A stretch of DNA of 44,167 bases, taken from the NCBI GenBank assembly GCA_016188245.1, contig JACPIE010000005.1, positions 1 to 44,167 of the forward strand, given 5' to 3'. The translations under genes and the position numbers were made by a program. The notes under the pieces are model-generated. The model made no database searches, had not been told where the DNA came from, and was given only the letters and a program-made list of their open reading frames with translations. Positions within the stretch are counted from its first letter, which is position 1. Each line of letters begins with the position of its first letter. Below are positions 25,369 through 34,240 of this stretch, one piece after another. Origin of the DNA: Candidatus Woesearchaeota archaeon. GTDB lineage: Archaea > Nanobdellota > Nanobdellia > Woesearchaeales > GW2011-AR4.

Positions 25369-26382
25369 ATGGCAATAAAAGTCGGCGTTGTGGGCTACGG
25401 AACAATCGGCAAGAGAGTTGCAGATGCAGTTGCAATGCAGAAAGACATGAAATTAGCTGGAGTGACAGCGCATTCATACAGCTTCAACACAGAAGTTGCA
25501 AAGCAAAAGGGCTACAAGATATTTACAACAGGAGAAGATGACTTGAAGCTAAATGGCATTGCCCCGGATGGAAGCATTAATCACCTTCTTGACGAAGTTG
25601 ATGTCATTGTGGACGCGACCCCAAAAGACATCGGAAGGGACAATATTGAAAAATTATACAAGCCAAGGAAAATAAAGGCAATTGTGCAGGGAGGGGAAAA
25701 GCACAAGACAACAGGAACCTCTTTTGTTGCGCAGTGCAACTACGATGAGGCGCTTGGCAAGGATTATGTGAGGATTGTAAGCTGCAATACAACAGGGCTG
25801 TGCAGGACACTGGATGCTGTCAACAAAAAATATGGCATTCAAAGCGTTCATGCGACAATGATCAGGAGGGGGGCTGACCCTGGCGACATACATCACGGGC
25901 CCATAAACGCAATCGTGCCTGTATTGGAAATGCCAAGCCACCACGGCCCTGATGTGCAGACTGTTTTGCACAATGTAGAGATTTTTACAACAGCCTTGAG
26001 CGTGCCTTCCACATTGATGCATTTGCATACATTGACAGTTGACATAAAGAAAAAAGCAACAGTTGAAGAGGTAGTCGAGCTTTTTAAGAATTCCACAAGG
26101 ATAAGGATAGTAAGGAACGCAGAGCATTTGCGCTCGACAGCAGAAATTATTGAGTTTGCAAGAGATTTGGGAAGATTGAGGGGGGACATGCCTGAAATAT
26201 GCGTTTGGCAGGAAGCAATAGGCGTCATATCAAATGCCCACAACAAGCTGCTCTATATGCAGGCCGTCCACCAGGAGTCTGATGTTGTGCCTGAAAACAT
26301 TGATGCCATAAGGGCAATGACCGGGTTCAAAGACGCGCAGAAATCAATCGAAATGACGAATGAATGCTTTGGGATAAAATGA
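25369..26382 (+). CDS. gap: Archaeal-type glyceraldehyde-3-phosphate dehydrogenase
   Basis: KVGVVGYGTIGKRVADAVAMQKDMKLAGVT...VSCNTTGLCRTLDAVNKKYGI. Confidence 0.96.
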   Translation: MAIKVGVVGYGTIGKRVADAVAMQKDMKLAGVTAHSYSFNTEVAKQKGYKIFTTGEDDLKLNGIAPDGSINHLLDEVDVIVDATPKDIGRDNIEKLYKPRKIKAIVQGGEKHKTTGTSFVAQCNYDEALGKDYVRIVSCNTTGLCRTLDAVNKKYGIQSVHATMIRRGADPGDIHHGPINAIVPVLEMPSHHGPDVQTVLHNVEIFTTALSVPSTLMHLHTLTVDIKKKATVEEVVELFKNSTRIRIVRNAEHLRSTAEIIEFARDLGRLRGDMPEICVWQEAIGVISNAHNKLLYMQAVHQESDVVPENIDAIRAMTGFKDAQKSIEMTNECFGIK

Positions 26383-26386
26383 AATT

Positions 26387-27670
26387 TTAGATTGATATTT
26401 TTCCCCTCAAATCAAAGTTCGCAACATCTGCGATTTTAACATCAATCTCATCTCCTAATTTAAAATCTCCCTTCATAATAACCGGCTTGTAGCAATAGTT
26501 TCTTCCAACCCATGAGTCATGCTTGCCTTTCTCGTCAATCAGGATTTTCCCTTCCCAATTAATCCATTTTTTATTGTTTTCAAGGGCAATTTTCCTGTGC
26601 AAATCCGCCATTATTCTTGACCTTTGCTTTAATGTACCTGTCTGCAGCTGCTTCATTTTTGCCGCCATCGTGCCTTCCCGAGCAGCATACCTTGACAGAT
26701 TCAACACATCCGGCTTTATTTTTTTCAGAGCATTTAATGAATCTTCAAATTGCGGTTCTGTCTCAGAAGGAAACCCAACTATGATGTCTGTTGAGATTGT
26801 TATTTCCGGAATTTCTTTTCTGAATGCGCCAACAACATTAGCAAAATCTTCAACAGCGTATCTTCTGTTCATTAATTTTAAAATTTCGTTGTTTCCGGAC
26901 TGCACAGGAATGTGCAGGAACTTGAACATTTTCGGGTTTTTGTAGATTTCAATCAATTCATCAAGAAAGGCCATTGTGTTGCCGGGGTTCATCATCCCCA
27001 GCCTCAGCTTGAAATCAACAGGGATTGACAGAACCTGCTCCAACAATTCAATTAATTTTTGATTTCCCCCCTGCTCCGCCATATATGCGCCATTGTCGTT
27101 GCTTGTTATCCAGATTTCCCTGCAGCCTGCCTTAAGATGTGACTTGACATCCTGCCTTATTGCGTCCACAGGATAAGAAAATAATTTTCCCTTCACTAAT
27201 TTTGTCGAGCAAAAAGAGCAGAAATAATTGCAGCCGTTGAGGATAGGAACGATTCCGATGGCCGGATTTTTCCTTACAGACGGAAGATTGACTTTTTGCT
27301 CGTATCTTCTGTCCAGCAGCTCAAGAGCGGTGCCGCTCATTGAATTTTCTACAGCTGCAGATATCCTTCCAAGATTGTGGGTATTGACAAAGCCTGCGCT
27401 TTCATCAATCTGCTTTATTTTTGGGACTATGCTTTCAGTAATGCAGCCTGCTACGATAAGCTTTTTATCCGGACTCTGTTTTTTCAGCTTTCTTATCTCC
27501 CTTAAAGCCGTTGTGTCGCTCTTCACGGTGCAAATGTTGACAACGCTTATATCGGCGTGGTTGTCATTGTGCGCAACTTCGTAGCCTGAATTTTCCAGCA
27601 TGCCTGCCATCAGCTCGGATTCTCTCAGATTGGAGCTGCAGCCTTGAGTTATAATATTAATTTTTGGCAC
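26387..27670 (-). CDS. tRNA t6A37 methylthiotransferase (archaeal e-MtaB/MiaB-like radical SAM)
   Basis: ITQGCSSNLRESELMAGML...GCNYFCSFCSTKLVKG (CxxxCxxC)...IPVQSGNNEILKLMNRRY. Confidence 0.93.
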   Translation of the reverse strand: MPKINIITQGCSSNLRESELMAGMLENSGYEVAHNDNHADISVVNICTVKSDTTALREIRKLKKQSPDKKLIVAGCITESIVPKIKQIDESAGFVNTHNLGRISAAVENSMSGTALELLDRRYEQKVNLPSVRKNPAIGIVPILNGCNYFCSFCSTKLVKGKLFSYPVDAIRQDVKSHLKAGCREIWITSNDNGAYMAEQGGNQKLIELLEQVLSIPVDFKLRLGMMNPGNTMAFLDELIEIYKNPKMFKFLHIPVQSGNNEILKLMNRRYAVEDFANVVGAFRKEIPEITISTDIIVGFPSETEPQFEDSLNALKKIKPDVLNLSRYAAREGTMAAKMKQLQTGTLKQRSRIMADLHRKIALENNKKWINWEGKILIDEKGKHDSWVGRNYCYKPVIMKGDFKLGDEIDVKIADVANFDLRGKISI

Positions 27671-27711
27671 GGTAGAAAAAGAAAAAGCTGCTAGATTTAA
27701 ATGTGTTTAGA

Positions 27712-27978
27712 TTATAAAACGGCATTTACAGACTTTATTATGTCTGCTAAATCTTTACCGACTTTCTCCACATCATGCATCCTTATTTTCTCACAATATT
27801 CAAAAGGAACATAGATTAAATTCTTGGGACTAACAGAAACTGGGGATTTGACAAACGCAAGATAGGCGATTCCATTTCCATTTGGCACCATGGTGTGAAA
27901 ATAATGCCCTTCCAAATCAGTTTCCGCATCATTAAGAAACTTAATCCGGATTTTGACTCTTTCTATTTGTTCAGCCAT
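27712..27978 (-). CDS. Hypothetical protein
   Basis: 88 aa ORF, no recognised family. Confidence 0.55.
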   Translation of the reverse strand: MAEQIERVKIRIKFLNDAETDLEGHYFHTMVPNGNGIAYLAFVKSPVSVSPKNLIYVPFEYCEKIRMHDVEKVGKDLADIIKSVNAVL

Positions 27979-28040
27979 TTTTAAAATTTATATAAGCTTA
28001 TGAAAATGCGCGGGAAATAAACAGTATCTTAAATAATTAA

Positions 28041-28841
28041 CTATTTGACATATTTCGACCTTGCCTTTTCCATTATCCAGCTTGTCAGAATTCTTGTTTC
28101 ATATTCATCAGGAGTATGTATGCTTTCATGGATGTCAACCATCCTTGCCGTTTTGCCTGTCAAATCGGCTCTCCTGCCCATGAAGTTTTCTCCAAGGTAT
28201 GTGAAGCCCAGCACCCCGCCCATTGTTGATTCAGGCAGGATGTTGAGCCATTTCAAAGGCACCATATTTGTCATGTCCTCTTTTGATTCAATGTGCTGTT
28301 TCATATAGCTTTTCAGCTGCTGCCTGTAAGTGATAGTTAACCTCTCCTCGCCATACCTGTCCTCATAGGTTACCTTAAAGCTGTAAGGCGCAATTTTGCC
28401 TTTTTCATCTTTTTGGATTGTTGACTCGGAAAAATATTTTTCTTTTCCATTTTCCTTGACTGACACTGAAAGCCTGCCGCCAGTTTGGCTTTCACCGTAT
28501 TGTATGGAAATCAAATATCCGCCAGATTTCTTCCCGCTGATTTTTTTCCTGCTTAAATGCAACGAGTAGAAAACATCATTTTTTCCGGTTACAGATGTTT
28601 TATTGGATTTGGCACTTGATTGCAAGTTCGCTAAAATCAGCGATTCGAGTTCTTTTACATCCTCGAAGCTTATTTTCGGCTTATTGACGATATTTTCAAG
28701 ATTTGGGGATTTTTGCTGTGGCTGTTGCGGTTTCTTCAGCTTATTCCCTATGAACGTGGCAACATAAGTGAACAAGGCCGACAATAATTCAAGTTCCAAC
28801 TGCTCTGCAAATTTGCCTTTATTGGGTTTTGTTTCAGCCAT
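28041..28841 (-). CDS. Hypothetical protein with C-terminal HExxH motif
   Basis: ARMVDIHESIHTPDEYETRILTSWIMEK. Confidence 0.65.
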   Translation of the reverse strand: MAETKPNKGKFAEQLELELLSALFTYVATFIGNKLKKPQQPQQKSPNLENIVNKPKISFEDVKELESLILANLQSSAKSNKTSVTGKNDVFYSLHLSRKKISGKKSGGYLISIQYGESQTGGRLSVSVKENGKEKYFSESTIQKDEKGKIAPYSFKVTYEDRYGEERLTITYRQQLKSYMKQHIESKEDMTNMVPLKWLNILPESTMGGVLGFTYLGENFMGRRADLTGKTARMVDIHESIHTPDEYETRILTSWIMEKARSKYVK

Positions 28842-30228
28842 TTGCTTCGTTAAAAATTTTGACTGCCTCTTCCATCAGATTTTCAGCTTCAGCTTTATTG
28901 TTTGAATCGCTTATTATCCTGAATATGCCTTCCTCTGTTTTAGATGCCCTGAACCATACAAATGAGCTTTTGCCCGTGATAACTTTCAGGCTTCCCTTAA
29001 TGCCGCCGTTCTCCTTTAATTCAAATCCTTTTCCGGAATAATATGATTTTAGGCGCCTTTTTATATTGTCGTGGTTTTTCTTTTTAAACTCCGCCTTGTT
29101 TCTTAGCGTGTAATACCTTGGAAGCTCCCCAGCTAAATCATGCAGCATTTTTTCCTTTTTTGCCGCTATCGAAAGGGCAAAAAGCAGAGTAAGCATGCCA
29201 TCCCTACATTTTGACGGGGGAATTATAACGCCGCCGCTTGAGCCCTCTCCGCCGATTATGGCTTTTGATTTTTGCATTTCCACAACAACATTGGTTTCGC
29301 CAACCTCAACTTCTTTGACTTTTGCCTTGTATTTTTGAACAATCTCTCTGACAATGCCGGATGTCGCGTCATTCACAACAACTGTCTGGCTTTGCGGATT
29401 TTTTGCATTTGACAGGAATTCATCAGCAATCAGCGCAAGCGTGTAACTGCCTGAAAGAAGCTGCCAGTTTTTCATCAGTATCTCTGCCCGGTCTGCATCG
29501 CAGTCAAACCCTGCTGCAAAATCAGCATTGTTCTCGTCAATTATATTTTTGAGATAAAATAATGAATCCTCGGTCGGCTCAATTTTTCTCTTAAATTCGC
29601 CATATGGCATGCTTATCCCAACAGCTTCAACTCCGACCTGTTCCAAAATTTTTTTTGCAATTGCCCCTGTTCCGCCGTTTGGGTCGATGACTATCTTTTG
29701 CTTCGATTCTTTTATCTTTTCAATGCTTTCTTTTCCGACAATGCCCAGTATGAACTTGATATAGCCCCCAATTGCCTCGGCATTTTTCTCAAGAATCTTC
29801 CTTTCCTGCACTTTATGGAAATTTTTTAGATGGCTCCTGAAATTCTGGATGACCTGGCTCATTTCATTTTCATTCAATACAGCCCCGTCATTTCCAAGAA
29901 ACTTGAATCCGTTCCAGTACGGCTCATTGTGTGAAGCAGTTATGATAATTCCTCCGTCTGCCTCAAAATGCCTTACAGCGAACTCAATTGCCGGCGTAGG
30001 CGCAATTCCGACATCAAGAAAATTGCAGTCAAGGATCCCCATCACGGCATCGCTTATCTTCGCTCCGGAAGCCCGGGTATCCATGCCAATAACTATGGAA
30101 ACATTCTTCTTTTTGGTTTTATTGCGCAAAAAAGCCAAGTAAGCCCATGCATATTTTACTGCTATGCTTTCTGTCAAATCCTTGCCGTATATTCCCCTTA
30201 TGCCTGAGAACGATTCAATCAATGCCAT
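28834..30228 (-). CDS. Phosphohexosamine mutase / phosphoglucosamine mutase-like (GlmM-type)
   Basis: FSGIRGIYGKDLTESIAVKYAWAY...IITASHNEPYWNGFKFLG...GFDCDADRAEIL...FVWFRASKTEEGIFRI. Confidence 0.88.
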   Translation of the reverse strand: MALIESFSGIRGIYGKDLTESIAVKYAWAYLAFLRNKTKKKNVSIVIGMDTRASGAKISDAVMGILDCNFLDVGIAPTPAIEFAVRHFEADGGIIITASHNEPYWNGFKFLGNDGAVLNENEMSQVIQNFRSHLKNFHKVQERKILEKNAEAIGGYIKFILGIVGKESIEKIKESKQKIVIDPNGGTGAIAKKILEQVGVEAVGISMPYGEFKRKIEPTEDSLFYLKNIIDENNADFAAGFDCDADRAEILMKNWQLLSGSYTLALIADEFLSNAKNPQSQTVVVNDATSGIVREIVQKYKAKVKEVEVGETNVVVEMQKSKAIIGGEGSSGGVIIPPSKCRDGMLTLLFALSIAAKKEKMLHDLAGELPRYYTLRNKAEFKKKNHDNIKRRLKSYYSGKGFELKENGGIKGSLKVITGKSSFVWFRASKTEEGIFRIISDSNNKAEAENLMEEAVKIFNEANG

Positions 30229-30324
30229 AAGCTATTGTTAAGCAATCTTGTTTATATGTTTTATCTTATAACGGGTATTAAAACTGGATAAATCAAAATC
30301 TTTTTATAATCTGAAGATAACGCA

Positions 30325-30630
30325 ATGCCCATGAATGACGCGTTAAGCAATGTTCAGCTTGCCGGATTCAGGGATGTTGACAGCTCATCAATGGATGTCC
30401 TAAGGAAAGTAATAAGCACGCATTCCAAAAGGCTTTCTGAACTGGCAAAAAAAATCGATGCCATACATATAACTTTAAAGCCAATCCATGAGAGGGAGAA
30501 AAGCGAGAAATATGAGGTTCATGCCAAAATAATTGACAACGGAAAAGCATACGTGTCCAAAGCGACTGACAGGAGCCTGTTTACAGCTGTTGACGATGCT
30601 TTAAAGAAACTGGTTAATGAGTTGGATTAG
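30325..30630 (+). CDS. HPF/RaiA-like ribosome hibernation factor (S30AE family)
   Basis: LSELAKKIDAIHITLKPIHEREKSEKYEVHAKIIDNGKAYVSKATDRSLFTAVDDALKKLVNEL. Confidence 0.7.
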   Translation: MPMNDALSNVQLAGFRDVDSSSMDVLRKVISTHSKRLSELAKKIDAIHITLKPIHEREKSEKYEVHAKIIDNGKAYVSKATDRSLFTAVDDALKKLVNELD

Positions 30631-30634
30631 GGAA

Positions 30635-31051
30635 TTATTTTGACTGGGCAAGCATCCTGACCAAATCTTCTGTAGTATGAACCTGCACCTTGTTCTGCTT
30701 TTCCTTTAATTTTCTGTCTTGGCTCCAGATTGCACACTTTAATTTCAAAGCCAAGGCGATATAGGCAACATCATCTGGGTCAGGGCTGATTTTTTCCGCC
30801 TCATCCACATAAGGCAAAAGCTCTTCCAGTGGAACAATGGCAATATTCTTTTTCAAGACATCAAGTAAATGATTTAGTTCTTCTTCGGTTTTCTCAGTTT
30901 TTTCCCTTATTTCTTCTGAATGTTTCTTAAATTCTGCAAAGAAAAATTCTGTAGTAACAAGATGCAGCCTTTTGTCAAAAATAAGTTCATGAGTTTTGCT
31001 TTCTTTTATAAGGGCGGCGAAAATTTCATTCGCGTCAACTGCCAAATTCAT
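30635..31051 (-). CDS. PIN-domain toxin (VapC-like)
   Basis: NLAVDANEIFAALIKESKTHEL...DEAEKISPDPDDVAYIALALKLKCAIWSQDRKLK. Confidence 0.88.
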   Translation of the reverse strand: MNLAVDANEIFAALIKESKTHELIFDKRLHLVTTEFFFAEFKKHSEEIREKTEKTEEELNHLLDVLKKNIAIVPLEELLPYVDEAEKISPDPDDVAYIALALKLKCAIWSQDRKLKEKQNKVQVHTTEDLVRMLAQSK

Positions 31052-31052
31052 T

Positions 31053-31280
31053 TTACTTCATCGCCCTTAATCTGTTGCTTAGGGCTCTGCTTACTTCTTT
31101 TCCCCATTTTAGGGCATCTTCTTCTTTTATCCTGCTCTTTGCCTTAAGCTTTTTGATGAATTCCATATCCCTAATTTTTTCATCAAAGGCTTCTCTGGCT
31201 ACAGCACTCCAATTTATCTCTTCAAATGTGTCCATTTTTTCTTTCAATTCATTTGGTATTGACAAAGTCACGTTTACCAT
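31053..31280 (-). CDS. Ribbon-helix-helix antitoxin (VapB-like)
   Basis: NVTLSIPNELKEKMDTFEEINWSAVAREAFDEKI; SD GAGGTG upstream. Confidence 0.85.
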   Translation of the reverse strand: MVNVTLSIPNELKEKMDTFEEINWSAVAREAFDEKIRDMEFIKKLKAKSRIKEEDALKWGKEVSRALSNRLRAMK

Positions 31281-31520
31281 AATGTTCACCTCGTGTTAAT
31301 ATGTGAAAATACGTGTAAATATTTAAATGTTACGATTTTTGATTGAATTTTGAGGGGAGTAGGGAATAAAAGTACGTATAATCTACAGAGATTGTGCGTA
31401 AGAACAAAGGCTAAGTTTTGGCTATGCTGCAAATAGATTATTAATGTAAAATAATATTGAGCAGATTCTTTTGTTAATTCAACCTTTCAGCAAAAATTCA
31501 GAATTCTTAACAGCTTTAAA

Positions 31521-31946
31521 TCAAGCCTGCTGCGTTTCTTCTGCTTTCTGGGCTGTTTTCTGCTTTAGGCTTATTATCTGTATGAGCTTTAGCGCATTTA
31601 TCTCCTGTTTCAGCTCCTCGATTTCATCCTTAAGCTCATATATCAGCTCATAATTGTGCTGCAGGTTGTCTGTGTTTTCAGAAACAAGGCTTGGCAGTTC
31701 AGAAAAATCAGCAAATTCCCTCCTAATCTGCTTTATCCAAGAATCAACGTTCTCCCTGAATATTTCGAGTTCCGGTTCCATTTCAGCCTCTAATCTCAAA
31801 AAAGAGGCAAAGTTCTTCAAAGGCAGCGATGAAAACTCATAGGCCTTCTTCGCCAACAGTTGATTGTTTCTTTGCCTTCCAAGCATCATGTAGCTTTTAC
31901 GAGTGAAACACTCAGCTAATGACTTATTACCTCTTTCTTGATACAC
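31521..31946 (-). CDS. Coiled-coil hypothetical protein (GTG start at 31946 or internal ATG)
   Basis: YELIYELKDEIEELKQEINALKLIQIISLKQK heptads. Confidence 0.6.
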   Translation of the reverse strand: MYQERGNKSLAECFTRKSYMMLGRQRNNQLLAKKAYEFSSLPLKNFASFLRLEAEMEPELEIFRENVDSWIKQIRREFADFSELPSLVSENTDNLQHNYELIYELKDEIEELKQEINALKLIQIISLKQKTAQKAEETQQA

Positions 31947-31997
31947 TAGTATACTTTAATTGTGTTTAGATATACCAGTATACCTTTTAGTATACTC
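31945..31997. promoter_or_regulatory. Cluster of three GTATAC-type operator-like sites over the promoter of the 31521-31946 gene
   Basis: ACTAGTATACTT, ATATACCAGTATAC, TTAGTATACTCC adjacent to TTTAAATATAAG (minus strand TATA). Confidence 0.5.
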
Positions 31998-32090
31998 CTT
32001 ATATTTAAATCTTTTGGTTTTAGTGTATTGTGGAGAATATAAATCACAAAATAGAAAGATTTTTAGCTTTAATCTGATAAATTAAGTAAC

Positions 32091-32339
32091 ATGCTCAAGA
32101 CAGAACAATTAATCAGCCTTGGAGTTTTTTTGATTGTAGTGGGGTTTATCATAGTTTTCATCGGCGCATTCTTGGGAGCCAAAGATTCAAACTCAAAAAC
32201 AAAGGTAGCAATAGGGGGATTTATCGGCTTCATTCCATTCGGCTTTGGGAATGACAAGAAACTGGTATGGCTTGTTGCAATACTCTCTTCAGCTTTATTA
32301 ATAATCTGGGTTTTATTCAGCTTTAGAATTTGGAAATAA
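32091..32339 (+). CDS. DUF131-family membrane protein
   Basis: MLKTEQLISLGVFLIVVGFIIVFIGAFLG...GFIGFIPFGFGNDKKLVWLVAILSSALLIIWVLF. Confidence 0.75.
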   Translation: MLKTEQLISLGVFLIVVGFIIVFIGAFLGAKDSNSKTKVAIGGFIGFIPFGFGNDKKLVWLVAILSSALLIIWVLFSFRIWK

Positions 32340-32341
32340 CC

Positions 32342-32515
32342 TTACTCTTCCTTGTCAAACTGCCCCTTGACCTTGTATTTGTTAGAAGTCAGGATGTGGT
32401 TATACAGCTTCTCGTATTCGTTTTGAAATGGGTTTTTCCTGAACAGCACCTTGTAGAGAAGATACAGGGCAATTGCAGCATACACTCCAATCAGGATTGT
32501 CCGGTTTATTTGCAT
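32342..32515 (-). CDS. Small single-TM protein (57 aa, below the ORF-track cutoff)
   Basis: Own translation: MQINRTILIGVYAAIALYLLYKVLFRKNPFQNEYEKLYNHILTSNKYKVKGQFDKEE*. Confidence 0.7.
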   Translation of the reverse strand: MQINRTILIGVYAAIALYLLYKVLFRKNPFQNEYEKLYNHILTSNKYKVKGQFDKEE

Positions 32516-32594
32516 AAAATTGTATTATGGCAGCTAATATTTAAACCTTGGTATTTTAAAAAAGTTTAAATAAAAACAGTAAACCTCTTTTTGC

Positions 32595-33200
32595 ATGAAA
32601 CAGCTCATAAGAAAGACAGTTGAAGCAGAGCTGCCTACAAAATACGGCAATTTTAAGGTTGTCTGCTATGAAGACCTTGGCAAGGGACAGCATCTTGCAT
32701 TAGTCAAGGGCGATGTCAAAGGCAAAAAGAATGTCCTTGTACGAGTCCATTCAGAATGCGTTACAGGCGATGCTTTGGGCTCTTTCAGGTGCGACTGCGG
32801 CTCACAGCTTGAAAAAGCGCTTGAGGTAATAGGAAAAAAGGGCGGAGTTCTTCTTTACATGGCGCAGGAAGGAAGAGGTATTGGATTGATAAACAAGATT
32901 GCGGCTTACCACCTGCAGGATCATGGAATGGACACTGTGCAGGCCAACTTAAAGCTTGGGTTTAAGGCCGATGCGCGAGATTACACAACAGGGGCCCAGA
33001 TACTTGCTGACTTGGGATTGTCAACCATAAGGCTTCTGACAAACAACCCAAGGAAAATAGAAGGCATTGAAAAATACGGGCTTGAAATAGTCGAAAGAGT
33101 TCCAATTATCATCAAGCCGAATAAAGACAACAAGAGATACCTTAAGACAAAAAAGGAAAAGCTGGGGCATTATCTGGAGGAGAAAGGGGTTGTGAAGTGA
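32595..33200 (+). CDS. ribA: GTP cyclohydrolase II
   Basis: [71 protein letters not shown]. Confidence 0.95.
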   Translation: MKQLIRKTVEAELPTKYGNFKVVCYEDLGKGQHLALVKGDVKGKKNVLVRVHSECVTGDALGSFRCDCGSQLEKALEVIGKKGGVLLYMAQEGRGIGLINKIAAYHLQDHGMDTVQANLKLGFKADARDYTTGAQILADLGLSTIRLLTNNPRKIEGIEKYGLEIVERVPIIIKPNKDNKRYLKTKKEKLGHYLEEKGVVK

Positions 33201-33481
33201 TACAATCAATCCGACCTGAACTACTCGAAGCAGCTGTAAAAGCAGCAACTAACCAACTGCAGTTAATAATCGATGATAATCCTCTGCCTGACGAAATGTA
33301 TACTTCAGTCTCCGATATGCTAACTAGAATAAGAAGTGGGGGCGAAGATACATTTGATATATGGGAGATGTTTCATGGGCGCAGAGCAATCGGTATACTT
33401 CCAGAGAATTTAAGAAATCCTTTGGTAAGACATTCCCATTTAAAGATTGACTATGAAACCGGTAAATATTATTTAAGTTAA
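33197..33481 (+). CDS. Hypothetical protein overlapping the ribA stop
   Basis: 94 aa ORF; no recognised family. Confidence 0.55.
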   Translation: MIQSIRPELLEAAVKAATNQLQLIIDDNPLPDEMYTSVSDMLTRIRSGGEDTFDIWEMFHGRRAIGILPENLRNPLVRHSHLKIDYETGKYYLS

Positions 33482-33491
33482 TTCTGAGGCA

Positions 33492-34127
33492 TCAAAACCT
33501 CAGCAATCCCATAACCTTCCCTATATCCCCCTCATCAATCAAAAAGATGGAATCTGTCCAGCAGCTTAGAGTTTCAACTATATTTATGTTGTTCTCCCCA
33601 AGCAGGGAGCAGACATAAGCGTAAGTTCCCGGAGTTGTTTCAATCTCCTTCGGGCTTTTTATCGTTATCTGGGCAAGATTCCTGTTTTCCAGGATTATCT
33701 TGTTTTTAAAGTACTTTTTTATCAAATCCGTAAAATCTTCGGTGGTAATCACAGTTATTCCGGACGCGCCCTCTATGACGCCAAAAATTTCCTTTCGTTT
33801 CTTGATTTCTTTTGCCAGGCTCGTAAGGTTGTCAAAATAGATGTCCTTTTCCAGGACAACTGCAATCACCTTGTTTTTTATCTCTATCTTGCTTTCCTTG
33901 AGTATCTTCAGTATCCTGTCCTCGAAAATGTGCCCTTTTTTCAGCTTTCTTCTCAGCCTTCTGCATGCGATAAGGATAGCGTCAAAATTTTTCTTTAAGC
34001 TTAAGCCCAGCTCGGAAGCTATCAGCCTTGACAGTGATGAATAGTTCACCAGCCCATTCTTCAGGCAGTCCTTGACTGAAGGGTGCTCCAGAATGTAGCT
34101 TTCAGTTAATTTGGTTATGCTTGGCAT
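33492..34127 (-). CDS. ACT-domain protein with helical, possibly DNA-binding N-terminus; divergent from argG
   Basis: C-term [58 protein letters not shown] (ACT); N-term [25 protein letters not shown]. Confidence 0.75.
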   Translation of the reverse strand: MPSITKLTESYILEHPSVKDCLKNGLVNYSSLSRLIASELGLSLKKNFDAILIACRRLRRKLKKGHIFEDRILKILKESKIEIKNKVIAVVLEKDIYFDNLTSLAKEIKKRKEIFGVIEGASGITVITTEDFTDLIKKYFKNKIILENRNLAQITIKSPKEIETTPGTYAYVCSLLGENNINIVETLSCWTDSIFLIDEGDIGKVMGLLRF

Positions 34128-34240
34128 TTTTTATTGAACTTTTGCTTAAATCTTCATTCCGCCTTTTTAAATGTTTTGTTTTGGACATTTTTGTTTATTT
34201 TTGTTCAAATTCGGGCATCAGGTTTAAAAAGAGGCAATTA

